This document shows, piece after piece, positions 44,945 to 54,346 of a DNA stretch of 64,000 nucleotides (its first letter is position 1; the number at the start of each line of letters is the position of its first letter). Source of the DNA: Flavobacteriaceae bacterium NBU2973 (GTDB lineage: Bacteria > Bacteroidota > Bacteroidia > Flavobacteriales > Flavobacteriaceae); contig JAOEIQ010000011.1 in NCBI GenBank assembly GCA_026162565.1, positions 1 through 64,000 on the forward strand, in the 5' to 3' direction. The position numbers were made by a program, and so were the translations under genes. The notes under the pieces are model-generated. The model saw only the letters and a list, made by a program, of their open reading frames with translations, ran no database searches and was not told where the DNA came from.

Positions 44945-46236
44945 TGCTTTTAGTTTACACACCAAAAATTACGTCTAGATTAAAGTATAGCTTTAGACAT
45001 ATCTGTACAAGAATTTTAGAAATTCCTGTTCAATTTACTTCAAAAGTAGAGGAGTTTATTGCCCACGACAGCATAAAAATGTCTTATGCTAAACAACCAT
45101 TAAGTAACGAGTTTTATATTAAGAGTCATGAGCTTTTATTTGATCATGGTTTATCAGATATTGATATTAATGTTTTAGACTGGGATGATACTAAATGTTT
45201 TTTTGTTACTGGAGAACGGAGTGCTCTACCTTTCGATATTTTTTCTGCTGCTTTTTACCTTTTAAGCCGCTATGAAGAGTATTTACCTCATGTTAAAGAT
45301 GAGTATGGTCGTTTTACAGCAAAAGAAAGTTTAGCTTATAATAATGATTTTTTACATCAACCAGTAATTGATATTTGGGCTTATAAGTTTCGCAAAAAAC
45401 TGAAGGAGACTTTTCCTGATTATCAATTTGAAGAACGAACATATAAAGTACAAACTGTAATTGATGTTCCTGTGGCTTATTATTATAAGCATAAGGGTTT
45501 AATGCGAACCATTGGAGGAACCATCAAAGATATATTTAAATTTAAAAAACTATATCAACGCTATTTAGTTTTGTTTAATGTCAAGCGAGATCCTTACAAT
45601 ACATTTAAGTGGATTATTAATAAACAGAAACATGCTAACCATAAATTTTCGGTTTTCTTTTTAATTGCTGAATATTCTACTTTTGATAAAAACATAAACC
45701 CTAATAGAAAACCATTTGTTAGTTTAATTAAATCTGTTGCAGATTATTGTAGAGTAGGACTTAAAGTTTCTTTTTTAGCATTAAATGATGAGGTAATTTT
45801 AAAGCAGGAGAAGTTAAGAATGGAAAGTATAATTAATAGAGATTTAGAGATTTCTAGAAACTCGTTTTCTAAATTAAATTTACCAACTACTTACAGACAG
45901 CTTTTAGACCTTGAAATTTCAGAAGATTTTTCTATGGGTTATGTAAATGATTTAGGTTTCAGGGCTGGAACTTGTACCCCTTTTTTGTTTTACGATTTAG
46001 ATTATGAGGTGCAAACACCTTTATTGATTAACAGTTTTTGTCTTATGGACTTTTCACTTTTAAAAATACAATCTTTTTTAGATAAAAAGGAAACTTTAGA
46101 GAAGCTCATTAAACAGGTGAAAAAAGTAAATGGTACATTTACTCCAGTTTTTCATAACTATACGTTTTCTGATGATGAAAGGTGGAAAGATTTTAAGCAA
46201 TTATTCAATATTATATTAGCATCAGAACATGAATAA
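44944..46236 (+). CDS. Polysaccharide deacetylase-like (DUF7033-type) protein, possibly inactive
   Basis: This 430-aa protein has an N-terminal domain of about 150 residues (FDIFSAAFYLLSRYEEYLPH) typical of Bacteroidota deacetylase-family proteins. A deacetylase-like half follows (VQTVIDVPVAYYYKHKGLMRT, ending near DFSMGYVNDLGFRAGTCTPF). Where active relatives, as I recall them, carry an Asp-rich metal motif, HPSY and RQH, this protein has DVPV, FLALND and YRQLL. Metal binding may therefore be lost. It overlaps radC by one base and the HAD gene by 8 bp. Confidence 0.7.
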   Translation: MLLVYTPKITSRLKYSFRHICTRILEIPVQFTSKVEEFIAHDSIKMSYAKQPLSNEFYIKSHELLFDHGLSDIDINVLDWDDTKCFFVTGERSALPFDIFSAAFYLLSRYEEYLPHVKDEYGRFTAKESLAYNNDFLHQPVIDIWAYKFRKKLKETFPDYQFEERTYKVQTVIDVPVAYYYKHKGLMRTIGGTIKDIFKFKKLYQRYLVLFNVKRDPYNTFKWIINKQKHANHKFSVFFLIAEYSTFDKNINPNRKPFVSLIKSVADYCRVGLKVSFLALNDEVILKQEKLRMESIINRDLEISRNSFSKLNLPTTYRQLLDLEISEDFSMGYVNDLGFRAGTCTPFLFYDLDYEVQTPLLINSFCLMDFSLLKIQSFLDKKETLEKLIKQVKKVNGTFTPVFHNYTFSDDERWKDFKQLFNIILASEHE

Positions 46237-46918
46237 AAATACTATTAAGCATGTTTTTTTTGATCTAGATCATACTCTTTGGGATTTTGATAAAAATTCT
46301 GCCTTAACCTTTGAAAAAATATTTAGACTTAATAATATTTCTGTACCTATTGAAGATTTTATTAAACATTATGAGCCAATTAATTTGGCCTATTGGAGGT
46401 TGTATCGACATAATAATATTGATAAAGCTTCCTTAAGATATGGAAGATTAAAAGATAGTTTTGATGCTTTAGATGTTGAAGTTTCAGATGAATTAATGCA
46501 CAAATTATCTGAAGACTACATTACTCACCTTTCTACTTTTAATCATTTATTTACCAATACAATTGAAATATTAGATTATTTACAGAAAAAATATACGCTT
46601 CATATTATTACCAACGGTTTTCATGAAGTTCAGGAAAAGAAAATGAGGTACTCTAAAATATTTCATTATTTTAGAACTATAACAGATTCTGAAATGGTTG
46701 GTGTAAAAAAACCAAATCCTAAAATATTTGAATTTGCACTTAATAAAGCTAAAGCTTTACCAAACGAAAGTATTATGATAGGAGACAGTTTAGAAGCTGA
46801 TACTCTAGGAGCTTTAGAGTATGGGCTTCATGCTATTTGGTTTAATTATAGGAAAGAAGATTTACAACAAAATATAACTTACATTAGTGAGTTAATAGAA
46901 CTAAAACAACATCTATAA
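46229..46918 (+). CDS. HAD hydrolase, YjjG-type nucleotidase
   Basis: This 229-aa protein has HAD motif I FFDLDHTLWDFD with nucleophile Asp and acid Asp. Motif II is IITNGF, motif III is the Lys in VGVKKPNPKIF, and motif IV is MIGDSLEADTLGA. The pattern fits the YjjG/YfnB noncanonical pyrimidine nucleotidase group, which removes damaged nucleotides. It lies in a + strand run with radC. Confidence 0.92.
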   Translation: MNKNTIKHVFFDLDHTLWDFDKNSALTFEKIFRLNNISVPIEDFIKHYEPINLAYWRLYRHNNIDKASLRYGRLKDSFDALDVEVSDELMHKLSEDYITHLSTFNHLFTNTIEILDYLQKKYTLHIITNGFHEVQEKKMRYSKIFHYFRTITDSEMVGVKKPNPKIFEFALNKAKALPNESIMIGDSLEADTLGALEYGLHAIWFNYRKEDLQQNITYISELIELKQHL

Positions 46919-46922
46919 ATTT

Positions 46923-47774
46923 ATGAGGAAGATTTTTTTTACTTTAAGTATAATACTACTGGCAATTAGCACTTATTCTCAAACTAGTTTGAATGATTTT
47001 AAATATGTAATTGTTCCTGAGCAGTTTCACTTTCAAACTGAACCAAACCAATATAGACTAAATGACTTGGTTAAGTTTATGTTTAAAAAAGTAGGTTTTG
47101 AGTCTTTTATTGAAGGAAGCCCTCTGCCTGATGATTTAAAAAATAATTATTGTCTAGCATTAAGAGCAGAAGTAATATCTAGTGGGCTTTTGAGTACTAA
47201 ATCTGTAATAACATTATTTGACTGTAATAAAAAAGCAATATTTGTCTCTAAAGAAGGTCTATCAAGAGAAAAAGAATTGAGTAAAACTTATAATTTATCC
47301 TTAAGAGATGCTTTTAAATCCTTTGAAAGTATTGATTATAAGTTTAATCCTAATTCTATTTATAATATAGATGCCGATAGTAAAACAGAAGAAAAAGAAG
47401 AAATAGAAAAACTTAAAGCAGAAATAAAAGAATTAAAAGAAGAAAAAAAATCTGAACAGGTTATTGATAAAACTTCAGAGGATAAAGAAATAAATTTAGA
47501 ATCAATAGTTAAAGAGGATAATTCTAAATCAGAAAAGGTTAAAAAACTTATAGATAAAAATGATGAGGGTTTTACAGTAAAAGAAATTTTTAATGGCTAT
47601 AAACTTTATGATAGTTCATCAAAAGAAGCAATGACAATTTTTGACTCAGGAGTAAAAGATGTTTTTATTGTTAAGGGTAAAGATGCTATTATTTATAAAA
47701 AAGGTAACACTTGGATTTATTCTGAAACTAATGAGACTAACCTTTTAAGTAAAATAATAACTATTAAGTTTTAA
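46923..47774 (+). CDS. Hypothetical exported protein with coiled coil
   Basis: This 283-aa protein has a signal peptide (MRKIFFTLSIILLAISTYSQ). A first domain of about 115 residues (YVIVPEQFHFQTEPNQYRLNDL) is followed by a Lys/Glu-rich coiled coil at about 155-215. A small C-terminal domain (FTVKEIFNGYKLYDSS, then ITIKF) may repeat a beta fold. Family not recognised. It follows the HAD gene by 4 bp and its stop shares TTAA with rarA. Confidence 0.7.
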   Translation: MRKIFFTLSIILLAISTYSQTSLNDFKYVIVPEQFHFQTEPNQYRLNDLVKFMFKKVGFESFIEGSPLPDDLKNNYCLALRAEVISSGLLSTKSVITLFDCNKKAIFVSKEGLSREKELSKTYNLSLRDAFKSFESIDYKFNPNSIYNIDADSKTEEKEEIEKLKAEIKELKEEKKSEQVIDKTSEDKEINLESIVKEDNSKSEKVKKLIDKNDEGFTVKEIFNGYKLYDSSSKEAMTIFDSGVKDVFIVKGKDAIIYKKGNTWIYSETNETNLLSKIITIKF

Positions 47775-49048
47775 TAGCCATATTTTTCTTTCCAGCGAAG
47801 TTTTAAAAATTCGCGTTGTGCATTTTCACGAGTATTATTACCTGGCTCATATAAAGTTGTTCCTTTTATGTCATCTGGTAAAAATTCATGATTCACAAAA
47901 TTATTGGTGTGATTATGCGCATATTGATAATTATCACCATATCCTAATTCTTTCATTAATTTAGTAGGCGCATTCCTAATAGAGAGAGGCACACTTAAAT
48001 CACCAGTTTCTTTTACTAGTTTTTGAGCTTTGTTAATAGCCAAATAAGCTGCATTACTTTTAGGAGAACAAGCTAAATATGTTGCACATTGACTTAATAT
48101 TATTCTAGACTCTGGATGCCCAATTGTAGATACTGCTTGAAATGTGTTATTTGCTATAACTAATGCGGTAGGGTTTGCATTACCTATATCTTCACTTGCT
48201 AGTATTAATAAGCGTCTAGCAATAAATTTTACATCTTCACCACCTTCAATCATTCTAGCTAGCCAATATACAGCTGCATTTGGGTCGCTTCCTCTGATAG
48301 ATTTTATAAAGGCAGAGATAATGTCATAATGTTGTTCACCTGTTTTATCATAGCGAACAGTATTATTTTGTACTTTGTCTAAAACAGACTTATTAGTGAT
48401 ATTTATTGTTTCTGAATTATACGAGTTTACTATTAGCTCGAAAATATTTAGAAGTTTTCTAGCATCTCCTCCAGAAAGTCTTAATAAAGCATCAGTTTCT
48501 TTAAGTTTTATATTTTTTTTAGATAAATACTCATCGTTTTCAATTGCACGCTTTAAAAGTGCCTCTAAATCATTTTTACTAAAAGAATTTAAAATATATA
48601 CTTGACATCGAGATAATAAAGCAGGAATAACCTCAAAACTTGGATTTTCTGTAGTGGCTCCTATTAAAGTTACCCAACCTTTCTCTACAGCTTGAAGAAG
48701 AGAATCTTGTTGCGATTTACTAAAACGATGAATCTCATCTATAAATAGGATTGGGTTTTTAGTTGTAAATAAACCACCACTTTTTTTAGCTTTATCAATA
48801 ACCTCTCTAACATCTTTAACACCAGAACTAATGGCACTTAAAGTATAAAAAGGTCTATCAGATTCTTTTGCAATAATATTAGCAAGCGTTGTTTTACCAA
48901 TTCCTGGCGGACCCCAAAAAATCATTGAAGGAATTAATCCTTGTTTTATCTGCTGCGTTAACGATCCATTTGGTCCAACTAAATGTGTTTGACTCAAATA
49001 ATCGTTTAAAGTTTCAGGTCGTAAGCGTTCTGCTAAAGGTGTGTTCAT
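47771..49048 (-). CDS. rarA: Replication-associated recombination AAA+ ATPase RarA
   Basis: This protein of about 425 aa starts MNTPLAERLRPETLNDYLSQ and contains Walker A WGPPGIGKTTLAN, Walker B LFIDEIHRF, and sensor GATTENPSFEV. The C-terminal tetramerisation region is typical (YWLARMIEGGEDVKFIARRLLILASEDIGNANP). RarA acts at stalled replication forks with SSB. The ATG at 49048 is preferred over an upstream start at 49099 because the conserved sequence begins there. Confidence 0.96.
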   Translation of the reverse strand: MNTPLAERLRPETLNDYLSQTHLVGPNGSLTQQIKQGLIPSMIFWGPPGIGKTTLANIIAKESDRPFYTLSAISSGVKDVREVIDKAKKSGGLFTTKNPILFIDEIHRFSKSQQDSLLQAVEKGWVTLIGATTENPSFEVIPALLSRCQVYILNSFSKNDLEALLKRAIENDEYLSKKNIKLKETDALLRLSGGDARKLLNIFELIVNSYNSETINITNKSVLDKVQNNTVRYDKTGEQHYDIISAFIKSIRGSDPNAAVYWLARMIEGGEDVKFIARRLLILASEDIGNANPTALVIANNTFQAVSTIGHPESRIILSQCATYLACSPKSNAAYLAINKAQKLVKETGDLSVPLSIRNAPTKLMKELGYGDNYQYAHNHTNNFVNHEFLPDDIKGTTLYEPGNNTRENAQREFLKLRWKEKYGY

Positions 49049-49193
49049 TGAGAAATCATCTGGTAGTAAAATTACGTTTATTTTTAAACTGTAAATCACT
49101 TTTTAAACAGATTTTGTTAACTGGCTTTATAATTTTTTACTGACAATTTTGCATTACATTAGTAAATGGTTACACATTTGTTACTAAAGATAT

Positions 49194-49928
49194 ATGCAAG
49201 ATGAACAATTTAAATATTCTACCAGTGTTATACTCTATCCTATAGTATTCGTGCTACTTATCTGGATCGTATTCTGGGCTGAAGTTCGCTTTGGTATTAA
49301 TCTAAATTCATTTGGTGTGTACCCAAGAACCATTCAAGGTTTAAGGGGAATCATAATGAGTCCGTTTATTCATGGGAGCATAGATCATCTGTATCATAAT
49401 ACAATTCCTCTTTTTATCCTTTCACTAGCACTTTTTTATTTTTATAATAAAATAGCTTGGAGAGTCATACTAATCGGAATTTTATTATCAGGCTTCCTTA
49501 CTTGGATTATAGGTAGACCAGCAAATCACATTGGTGCAAGTGGCTTAATATATGTATTAGTAAGTTTTACTTTTTTTAAAGGCATTTTTGCTAAACATTA
49601 TAGACTAATTGCCCTTTCTCTACTTGTTATTTTTCTTTACGGCAGTATGATATGGTATGTGTTCCCTGTTAAAGATGGGATGTCTTGGGAAGGTCATTTA
49701 TCTGGTTTAATTACAGGTTTGCTGTTTGCAGTATTATTTAATAAAACTATTGCAAAACCAAAAAAGTATGAATGGGAACAAGAAAGCTATAATGAAGAGG
49801 AGGATCCTTTTTTAAAACATTTTGATGAAAACGGAAATTTTATAGAAACTATGGAAGAGTCTACAGAAGAAATAGGAGAGCGGAAAGATTTAGATATTAA
49901 TTATATCTTTAAAAAGAAATCAGATTAA
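49194..49928 (+). CDS. Rhomboid family intramembrane serine protease
   Basis: This 244-aa polytopic protein carries the rhomboid dyad Ser116 (HIGASGLIY) and His168 (EGHLSGLITGLL), plus the upstream DHLYHNTIPL motif. It has six transmembrane segments and a cytoplasmic acidic tail of about 55 residues (EEEDPF...DENGNF). It cleaves membrane proteins within the bilayer; the substrate is unknown. The stop shares TTAA with rlmB. Confidence 0.95.
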   Translation: MQDEQFKYSTSVILYPIVFVLLIWIVFWAEVRFGINLNSFGVYPRTIQGLRGIIMSPFIHGSIDHLYHNTIPLFILSLALFYFYNKIAWRVILIGILLSGFLTWIIGRPANHIGASGLIYVLVSFTFFKGIFAKHYRLIALSLLVIFLYGSMIWYVFPVKDGMSWEGHLSGLITGLLFAVLFNKTIAKPKKYEWEQESYNEEEDPFLKHFDENGNFIETMEESTEEIGERKDLDINYIFKKKSD

Positions 49929-50659
49929 CGGCGTTGTCTTACAGCTTCATATAAAAACGCACCACACGCTACAGATACATTTAGAGAACCAATATCTCCA
50001 AACATAGGTAATTTAGCTTTATTGTTTACTATTTTTAAAACCGAAGGATTTACACCTCTACCTTCAGACCCCATGACAATTGCAGTTGGTATTTTAAAAT
50101 CTACATCGTATAAGAGGTCATCTGTTTTTTCTGTTGCGGCAACTATATTAATACCAGAGGCTTGTAGATGGTATATAGCATCTTTAATATGGTCTGTTTT
50201 GCAAATAGGGACTTTAAATACAGCACCAGCACTTGTTTTAACAGTATCGGCATTAATTGGAGCGCCACCTTTTTTCTGAATAATAATACCATTAACACCA
50301 CAACATTCTGCCGTTCTAATGATAGCACCAAAATTACGGACATCACTTAATTGATCAAGTAATAAAAGTAAAGGGGTTTTACCACTTTCAATAACGCTTA
50401 AAACTAACGTATCTAGATCATGAAAATCAATAGGCGAGATGTTTGCAACTGCTCCTTGATGGTTTTGTTTAGTAAGTCTGTTTAATTTTTCCACTGGCAC
50501 GTAAGATGAATTAATAGACTCACGTCTTATTACACTTTCCAATTCCTTAAAAAGCTCACCTTTTAAGCCCTTTTGTAAAAAAACTTTGTCTATAGTCTTA
50601 TCAGCGTTAATAGCTTCTATAATTGCTCGTAAACCAAAAATTTGAGTGCTCTTATCCAT
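49925..50659 (-). CDS. rlmB: 23S rRNA (guanosine-2'-O-)-methyltransferase RlmB, SpoU family
   Basis: This 244-aa protein has an N-terminal substrate-binding domain (FGLRAIIEAINADKTIDKV) and a SPOUT core with DQLSDVRNFGAIIRTAE, VMGSEGRGV and SLNVSVACGAFLYEAVRQ. RlmB methylates the ribose of G2251 in the 23S P-loop. The SPOUT knot residues are intact. It lies downstream of the SusCD operon terminator. Confidence 0.93.
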   Translation of the reverse strand: MDKSTQIFGLRAIIEAINADKTIDKVFLQKGLKGELFKELESVIRRESINSSYVPVEKLNRLTKQNHQGAVANISPIDFHDLDTLVLSVIESGKTPLLLLLDQLSDVRNFGAIIRTAECCGVNGIIIQKKGGAPINADTVKTSAGAVFKVPICKTDHIKDAIYHLQASGINIVAATEKTDDLLYDVDFKIPTAIVMGSEGRGVNPSVLKIVNNKAKLPMFGDIGSLNVSVACGAFLYEAVRQRR

Positions 50660-50672
50660 TAAGCAAAAATAA

Positions 50673-50699
50673 AAAAACCACCTTAAAAAGGTGGTTTTT
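50673..50699 (-). terminator. Intrinsic terminator of the SusCD operon
   Basis: A 12-bp stem AAAAACCACCTT with AAGGTGGTTTTT has an AAA loop. Seven T follow on the - strand. It ends the four-gene SusC-SusD-lipoprotein-lipoprotein run. Confidence 0.88.
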
Positions 50700-50725
50700 A
50701 TTATTATAATTAACTTACTTATTAA

Positions 50726-51565
50726 TTAGTCAGGTAAGTTTGTAGTATATGTGATTTCACCAGATACTTCATCTGTAGTTTTTGTAAACTCAACAACTGG
50801 GAATATTAAACCAGATGGGTTTTCAAAAGTACCTTCATAAACATCAACAAATCCATCAGGACGAGTTAACATAAATCTCCATGGAATTGAAGAATCTGTT
50901 GCTATCCAAACATCAACAGCAATAAAGTAATCGCCATCAGGTCTACCTGGAGTTTGAAATAAATCTTGCTCATATCTATCACCAGATGCAGCACCTTCCC
51001 ATTGCGTAAAAGTGTCATAATCAAATATAAACATATCTAAATCATTGATATCTGGATTAGCCCAATCAAATAAAACGTTTAAACCACCATCAACATCAAG
51101 AGTTAAATCTAGTAAATCAAAGCTTGCATCAGTAGAATTAGTAACATAAGAAGTGTTAGGTTCTAATTCATCTAATAAAATTGCAAATGCTGTTAAAGTA
51201 CCATAATCTGACTCACCTTCAAATGTACCACTATCAAAACCATCATCAGCAGGTAATACAACACTTCCTGTAGCAGAAGTAGAACCTGCAGGCACAGTAA
51301 CTGAACCTTGAGTTTGATTACCATTATCTAAAGTTGCTCTAATACCTACAGCAACATCTGAAGCAAAACTTTGTCCTAAACTAACAGTTACTGGAATTCT
51401 ATCACCTTCTCCAGCTTTAGCGATAGTAGTTACTGTTATATCAACTGTAGCAACGGTTTCACCAAGAGGATCTCCATCTCCAGCAGAAATAGCTTCGTCA
51501 TCTTCACAACTAAAGAAAGCTAAACTTAAAAGAGCTACATAAAAGAATTTTATATATTTTTTCAT
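50726..51565 (-). CDS. Hypothetical outer-membrane lipoprotein of the SusCD operon
   Basis: This 279-aa protein has a lipoprotein signal (FYVALLSLAFFSC, Cys20). A beta-sandwich-like domain (DITVTTIAKAGEGDRIPVTVSLGQ) is followed by a second half rich in Asp and aromatic residues (FDWANPDINDLDMFIFDYDTFTQW), which may bind a ligand on the surface. It is the last gene of the SusCD operon, 14 bp after the 310-aa lipoprotein, so it is probably an accessory SusE-like surface binder. Family not identified. Confidence 0.75.
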   Translation of the reverse strand: MKKYIKFFYVALLSLAFFSCEDDEAISAGDGDPLGETVATVDITVTTIAKAGEGDRIPVTVSLGQSFASDVAVGIRATLDNGNQTQGSVTVPAGSTSATGSVVLPADDGFDSGTFEGESDYGTLTAFAILLDELEPNTSYVTNSTDASFDLLDLTLDVDGGLNVLFDWANPDINDLDMFIFDYDTFTQWEGAASGDRYEQDLFQTPGRPDGDYFIAVDVWIATDSSIPWRFMLTRPDGFVDVYEGTFENPSGLIFPVVEFTKTTDEVSGEITYTTNLPD

Positions 51566-51579
51566 TGTTATATATTTTT

Positions 51580-52512
51580 TTAATTAATTTTTTGAGCTAC
51601 TAGACTTGGATCACCATTCCAACTAAATATTGATCCAGTTGGCGGGTTAACTTCTTCAAGCGTTGACACATTACTAGTAAAAGTCATGAAGCCAGTACAA
51701 GCAAATAAGAATCCATCTCCTACTATCCTTGTTGGAGCAAATCTATTTCCACAACATCCTACAGAAGATTCAAAATATTCATATCCTCTAGAGTTTGGTG
51801 GGTCTACAGATTTATCTTCAGGTAATTCAGCGATACCTACTGGGTCAATTTTAACATGAGGATTAAATTCAACATTTGGTTCAATCTCACCGAAAGGATT
51901 ATCAAGAATAATTTCGTCAGCAGCATCTGGATCTGCAGTTACTTCAAATTGGTGTCCTACGATACCTGCAAAACCGCCGTCTATTAATTCCCAAGTACCT
52001 AATACTTGATCTCTGTCAAATGGACAAGAAATAAATGTAACTAAACTGTAAGCTTGACGTTGACCAGTTTCAGCTTGTAAATCGGCATTTAGTGTATTAA
52101 ATGTTACGACCTCGCCATTAACACCAACAGATGTACCAACAAAATCAAAACGATCTCCAGGTAAAATAGATGCTGGGTCAATACCAATTGCTGCAGCTAT
52201 TTCTCCAGCAGTTACTCCAAAATCAGCAGGAAACGATGTAGCTGTATAGACATCTGCAAATGAAGATGCTACACCATTACTTACTCGTCTTACAGAAAAA
52301 GTATGAGAAGCCACGTTCCCAACAGGATCTTTAAGAGTACCTCCATACCTTGAGTTTTCAATATCTGTTACATCTATAACAGGACTTTCAATATCTATGG
52401 TAACAAACACACCATCTGCTGTAGCAGGTAAAGGTGATTTTTCATTATCCTCACAAGATACCATCATAGCGAATATTGCTATGACTGGTAATAATTTAAT
52501 TAATTTTTTCAT
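51580..52512 (-). CDS. Hypothetical outer-membrane lipoprotein of the SusCD operon
   Basis: This 310-aa protein has a lipoprotein signal (PVIAIFAMMVSC, Cys20). It contains a beta-rich N-terminal half (TFSVRRVSNGVASSFADVY), a middle motif VLGTWELIDGG, and a cysteine pair region (SVGCCGNRFAPTRI, then FLFACTGF) that may form disulfides. It starts 12 bp after susD and precedes the 279-aa lipoprotein. A SusE/F-type ligand-binding role is inferred from position. Confidence 0.75.
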   Translation of the reverse strand: MKKLIKLLPVIAIFAMMVSCEDNEKSPLPATADGVFVTIDIESPVIDVTDIENSRYGGTLKDPVGNVASHTFSVRRVSNGVASSFADVYTATSFPADFGVTAGEIAAAIGIDPASILPGDRFDFVGTSVGVNGEVVTFNTLNADLQAETGQRQAYSLVTFISCPFDRDQVLGTWELIDGGFAGIVGHQFEVTADPDAADEIILDNPFGEIEPNVEFNPHVKIDPVGIAELPEDKSVDPPNSRGYEYFESSVGCCGNRFAPTRIVGDGFLFACTGFMTFTSNVSTLEEVNPPTGSIFSWNGDPSLVAQKIN

Positions 52513-52524
52513 TTTCTTTTTTTT

Positions 52525-54336
52525 TTAGTTAATAAATCCTGCTGAATTTGTATCCCAGAAAATTTGTTGAGTAATCTCTTTTTGAGATGCGTTTACGTTA
52601 TTATTGACATAATTTGCAGGATATAAAGCACTTCTATAATATGCACCAGGGTTTGGCTCTAAAGTTGGTTGTAAATTACTTGGTAAACCAGTTCTTCTGT
52701 ATGCGTTGTAAACCCCTAAACTATTACCAAAAGATGCAATGTAAAATTCCTTGATTAAAATATCTAATTGCCCATTTGCATCTTGAAGGTTGAAAGCATC
52801 AGTAACAAAAGTTACATATCCATCTATCGCAGCGTTAAGTTGTTCTAAAGGACTAGGTCCAATTGGTAAATCACCATTTTCAGGATCAACAACTCCATTC
52901 ATATTTGTATCCTCATATTCTTGCTCATAACCTAATGATTCCAATAAATCATTATCAGAAGAAATCATAAACATACCTGTTACTTTACTCATAGAAGCTC
53001 TAATAGCTTCTTCTAATAACATAACTGGGCTTCCAGGAGTACCAAGAGTTAAAGCTGCTTCAGCTTTGATAGATGCAACATCAGAAGATAAAATGATTGG
53101 AGTAATACCAGCTCCTAAATAACCATCTTCACCTTCGTTTTGTACACTACCTGGATCATCAATATCTAAAGCACCTCCTGATGGGTATACTCCTAATACA
53201 GTTCTTTTTTCATCATCTGGAGGAATACCATTGTTATCACCATGATCACGACCCCAATAACCTCTACCGAAACTCGCTACACAAAATGGTACTGTATTTG
53301 AGTTGTAAATTGATGTTACACCACCATAATGCCCAGGAGCTGATTGAACAGCACATCCAAGAGTAAAAATATTTTCTCCATTAGCATTTCCATCTTGACG
53401 ATAAAAATAGAAAGGTAATCTTGGATCATCAATCCCTTTTTCACCTTCAGATAACATAGTCCACATAAAATAATTAGACATATAACCACCAGCAGTAACT
53501 TCATAGTAATTATTGTATCCTGGGTGTCTAGTATTAGGGTTTAATCTGCTACTACCATATTGAAATTCCCAATCCTCTTCAGGCGTATCAATTAAATCAT
53601 TCTGATTTATTAGAGCAGTTATTTCATTAGCTACGTTAATATTTACAGCTGTTCCATTTAAACGAATATTATTTAAAGCACGTAGCTTTAAAGATTTGGC
53701 AGCTGTAATCCAGTTCGCTTGTAAATCTGTAGAAACTGAACCATTTTTTTGGAAGTAAAAATCATTACCAGGTAAAATAGTAGTGTCAGTTCCTAATAAG
53801 CTAATTGCTTCATCTAGTTCTGCGAAAGCTGCAATGTAAACATCAGTTTCTAAATCAGCTTCAGGATTTAGGTTTTCATTACCTAATAAGGCTTGAGTAT
53901 AAGGTACATTACCAAACATATCTACAAGTGTAAACATTGCATAAGCCTTCATCACTTTAGATGCACCTAAATGATAGGTTAATCCATCTTCGATTGCGAT
54001 TGGTTCAAGTGCTTCAATATCTTGAAGCAAGCCTGCATAAGCAGTAGACCAAGTGCCATTAAAAGTATTAGGAGAAAAAGCTGCTTGATAGACACTAGAT
54101 CCAGTCATAGCAAACATTCTAGTAACTTGTGCTGAAAAAGATGCGAATCCTGAAACATTTTGCACAAAACCATTAAATGTTAACTGAATATTATTGAATA
54201 AAAATTCTGGATCGTTTTGATCTACTGATACAGCATCAGGATCTATAGTTCCATCTAATTCTGTAGTTTCACAAGAGGTATTAAAACCTACAAGTAAACA
54301 TAGAAGTAAAGTATAAATTAAATTTTTTGTTTTCAT
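52525..54336 (-). CDS. SusD/RagB-like nutrient-binding lipoprotein
   Basis: This 603-aa lipoprotein (LLCLLVGFNTSC, Cys22) has an all-helical SusD-like fold of the SusD-like_2 type: FLFNNIQLTFNGFVQNVSGF near the N-terminus and TYHLGASKVMKAYAMFTLVDMFGNVPY in the TPR core. It caps the SusC channel and binds the substrate at the surface. The long C-terminal segment ends in FWDTNSAGFIN. No glycoside hydrolase, sulfatase or peptidase neighbours define the substrate. Confidence 0.93.
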   Translation of the reverse strand: MKTKNLIYTLLLCLLVGFNTSCETTELDGTIDPDAVSVDQNDPEFLFNNIQLTFNGFVQNVSGFASFSAQVTRMFAMTGSSVYQAAFSPNTFNGTWSTAYAGLLQDIEALEPIAIEDGLTYHLGASKVMKAYAMFTLVDMFGNVPYTQALLGNENLNPEADLETDVYIAAFAELDEAISLLGTDTTILPGNDFYFQKNGSVSTDLQANWITAAKSLKLRALNNIRLNGTAVNINVANEITALINQNDLIDTPEEDWEFQYGSSRLNPNTRHPGYNNYYEVTAGGYMSNYFMWTMLSEGEKGIDDPRLPFYFYRQDGNANGENIFTLGCAVQSAPGHYGGVTSIYNSNTVPFCVASFGRGYWGRDHGDNNGIPPDDEKRTVLGVYPSGGALDIDDPGSVQNEGEDGYLGAGITPIILSSDVASIKAEAALTLGTPGSPVMLLEEAIRASMSKVTGMFMISSDNDLLESLGYEQEYEDTNMNGVVDPENGDLPIGPSPLEQLNAAIDGYVTFVTDAFNLQDANGQLDILIKEFYIASFGNSLGVYNAYRRTGLPSNLQPTLEPNPGAYYRSALYPANYVNNNVNASQKEITQQIFWDTNSAGFIN

Positions 54337-54346
54337 AATTTTTTTT

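Noticed and set aside
49049-49099. Upstream start for RarA
   Set aside because: The extra 17 residues are hydrophobic and precede the conserved MNTPLAERLRP start.
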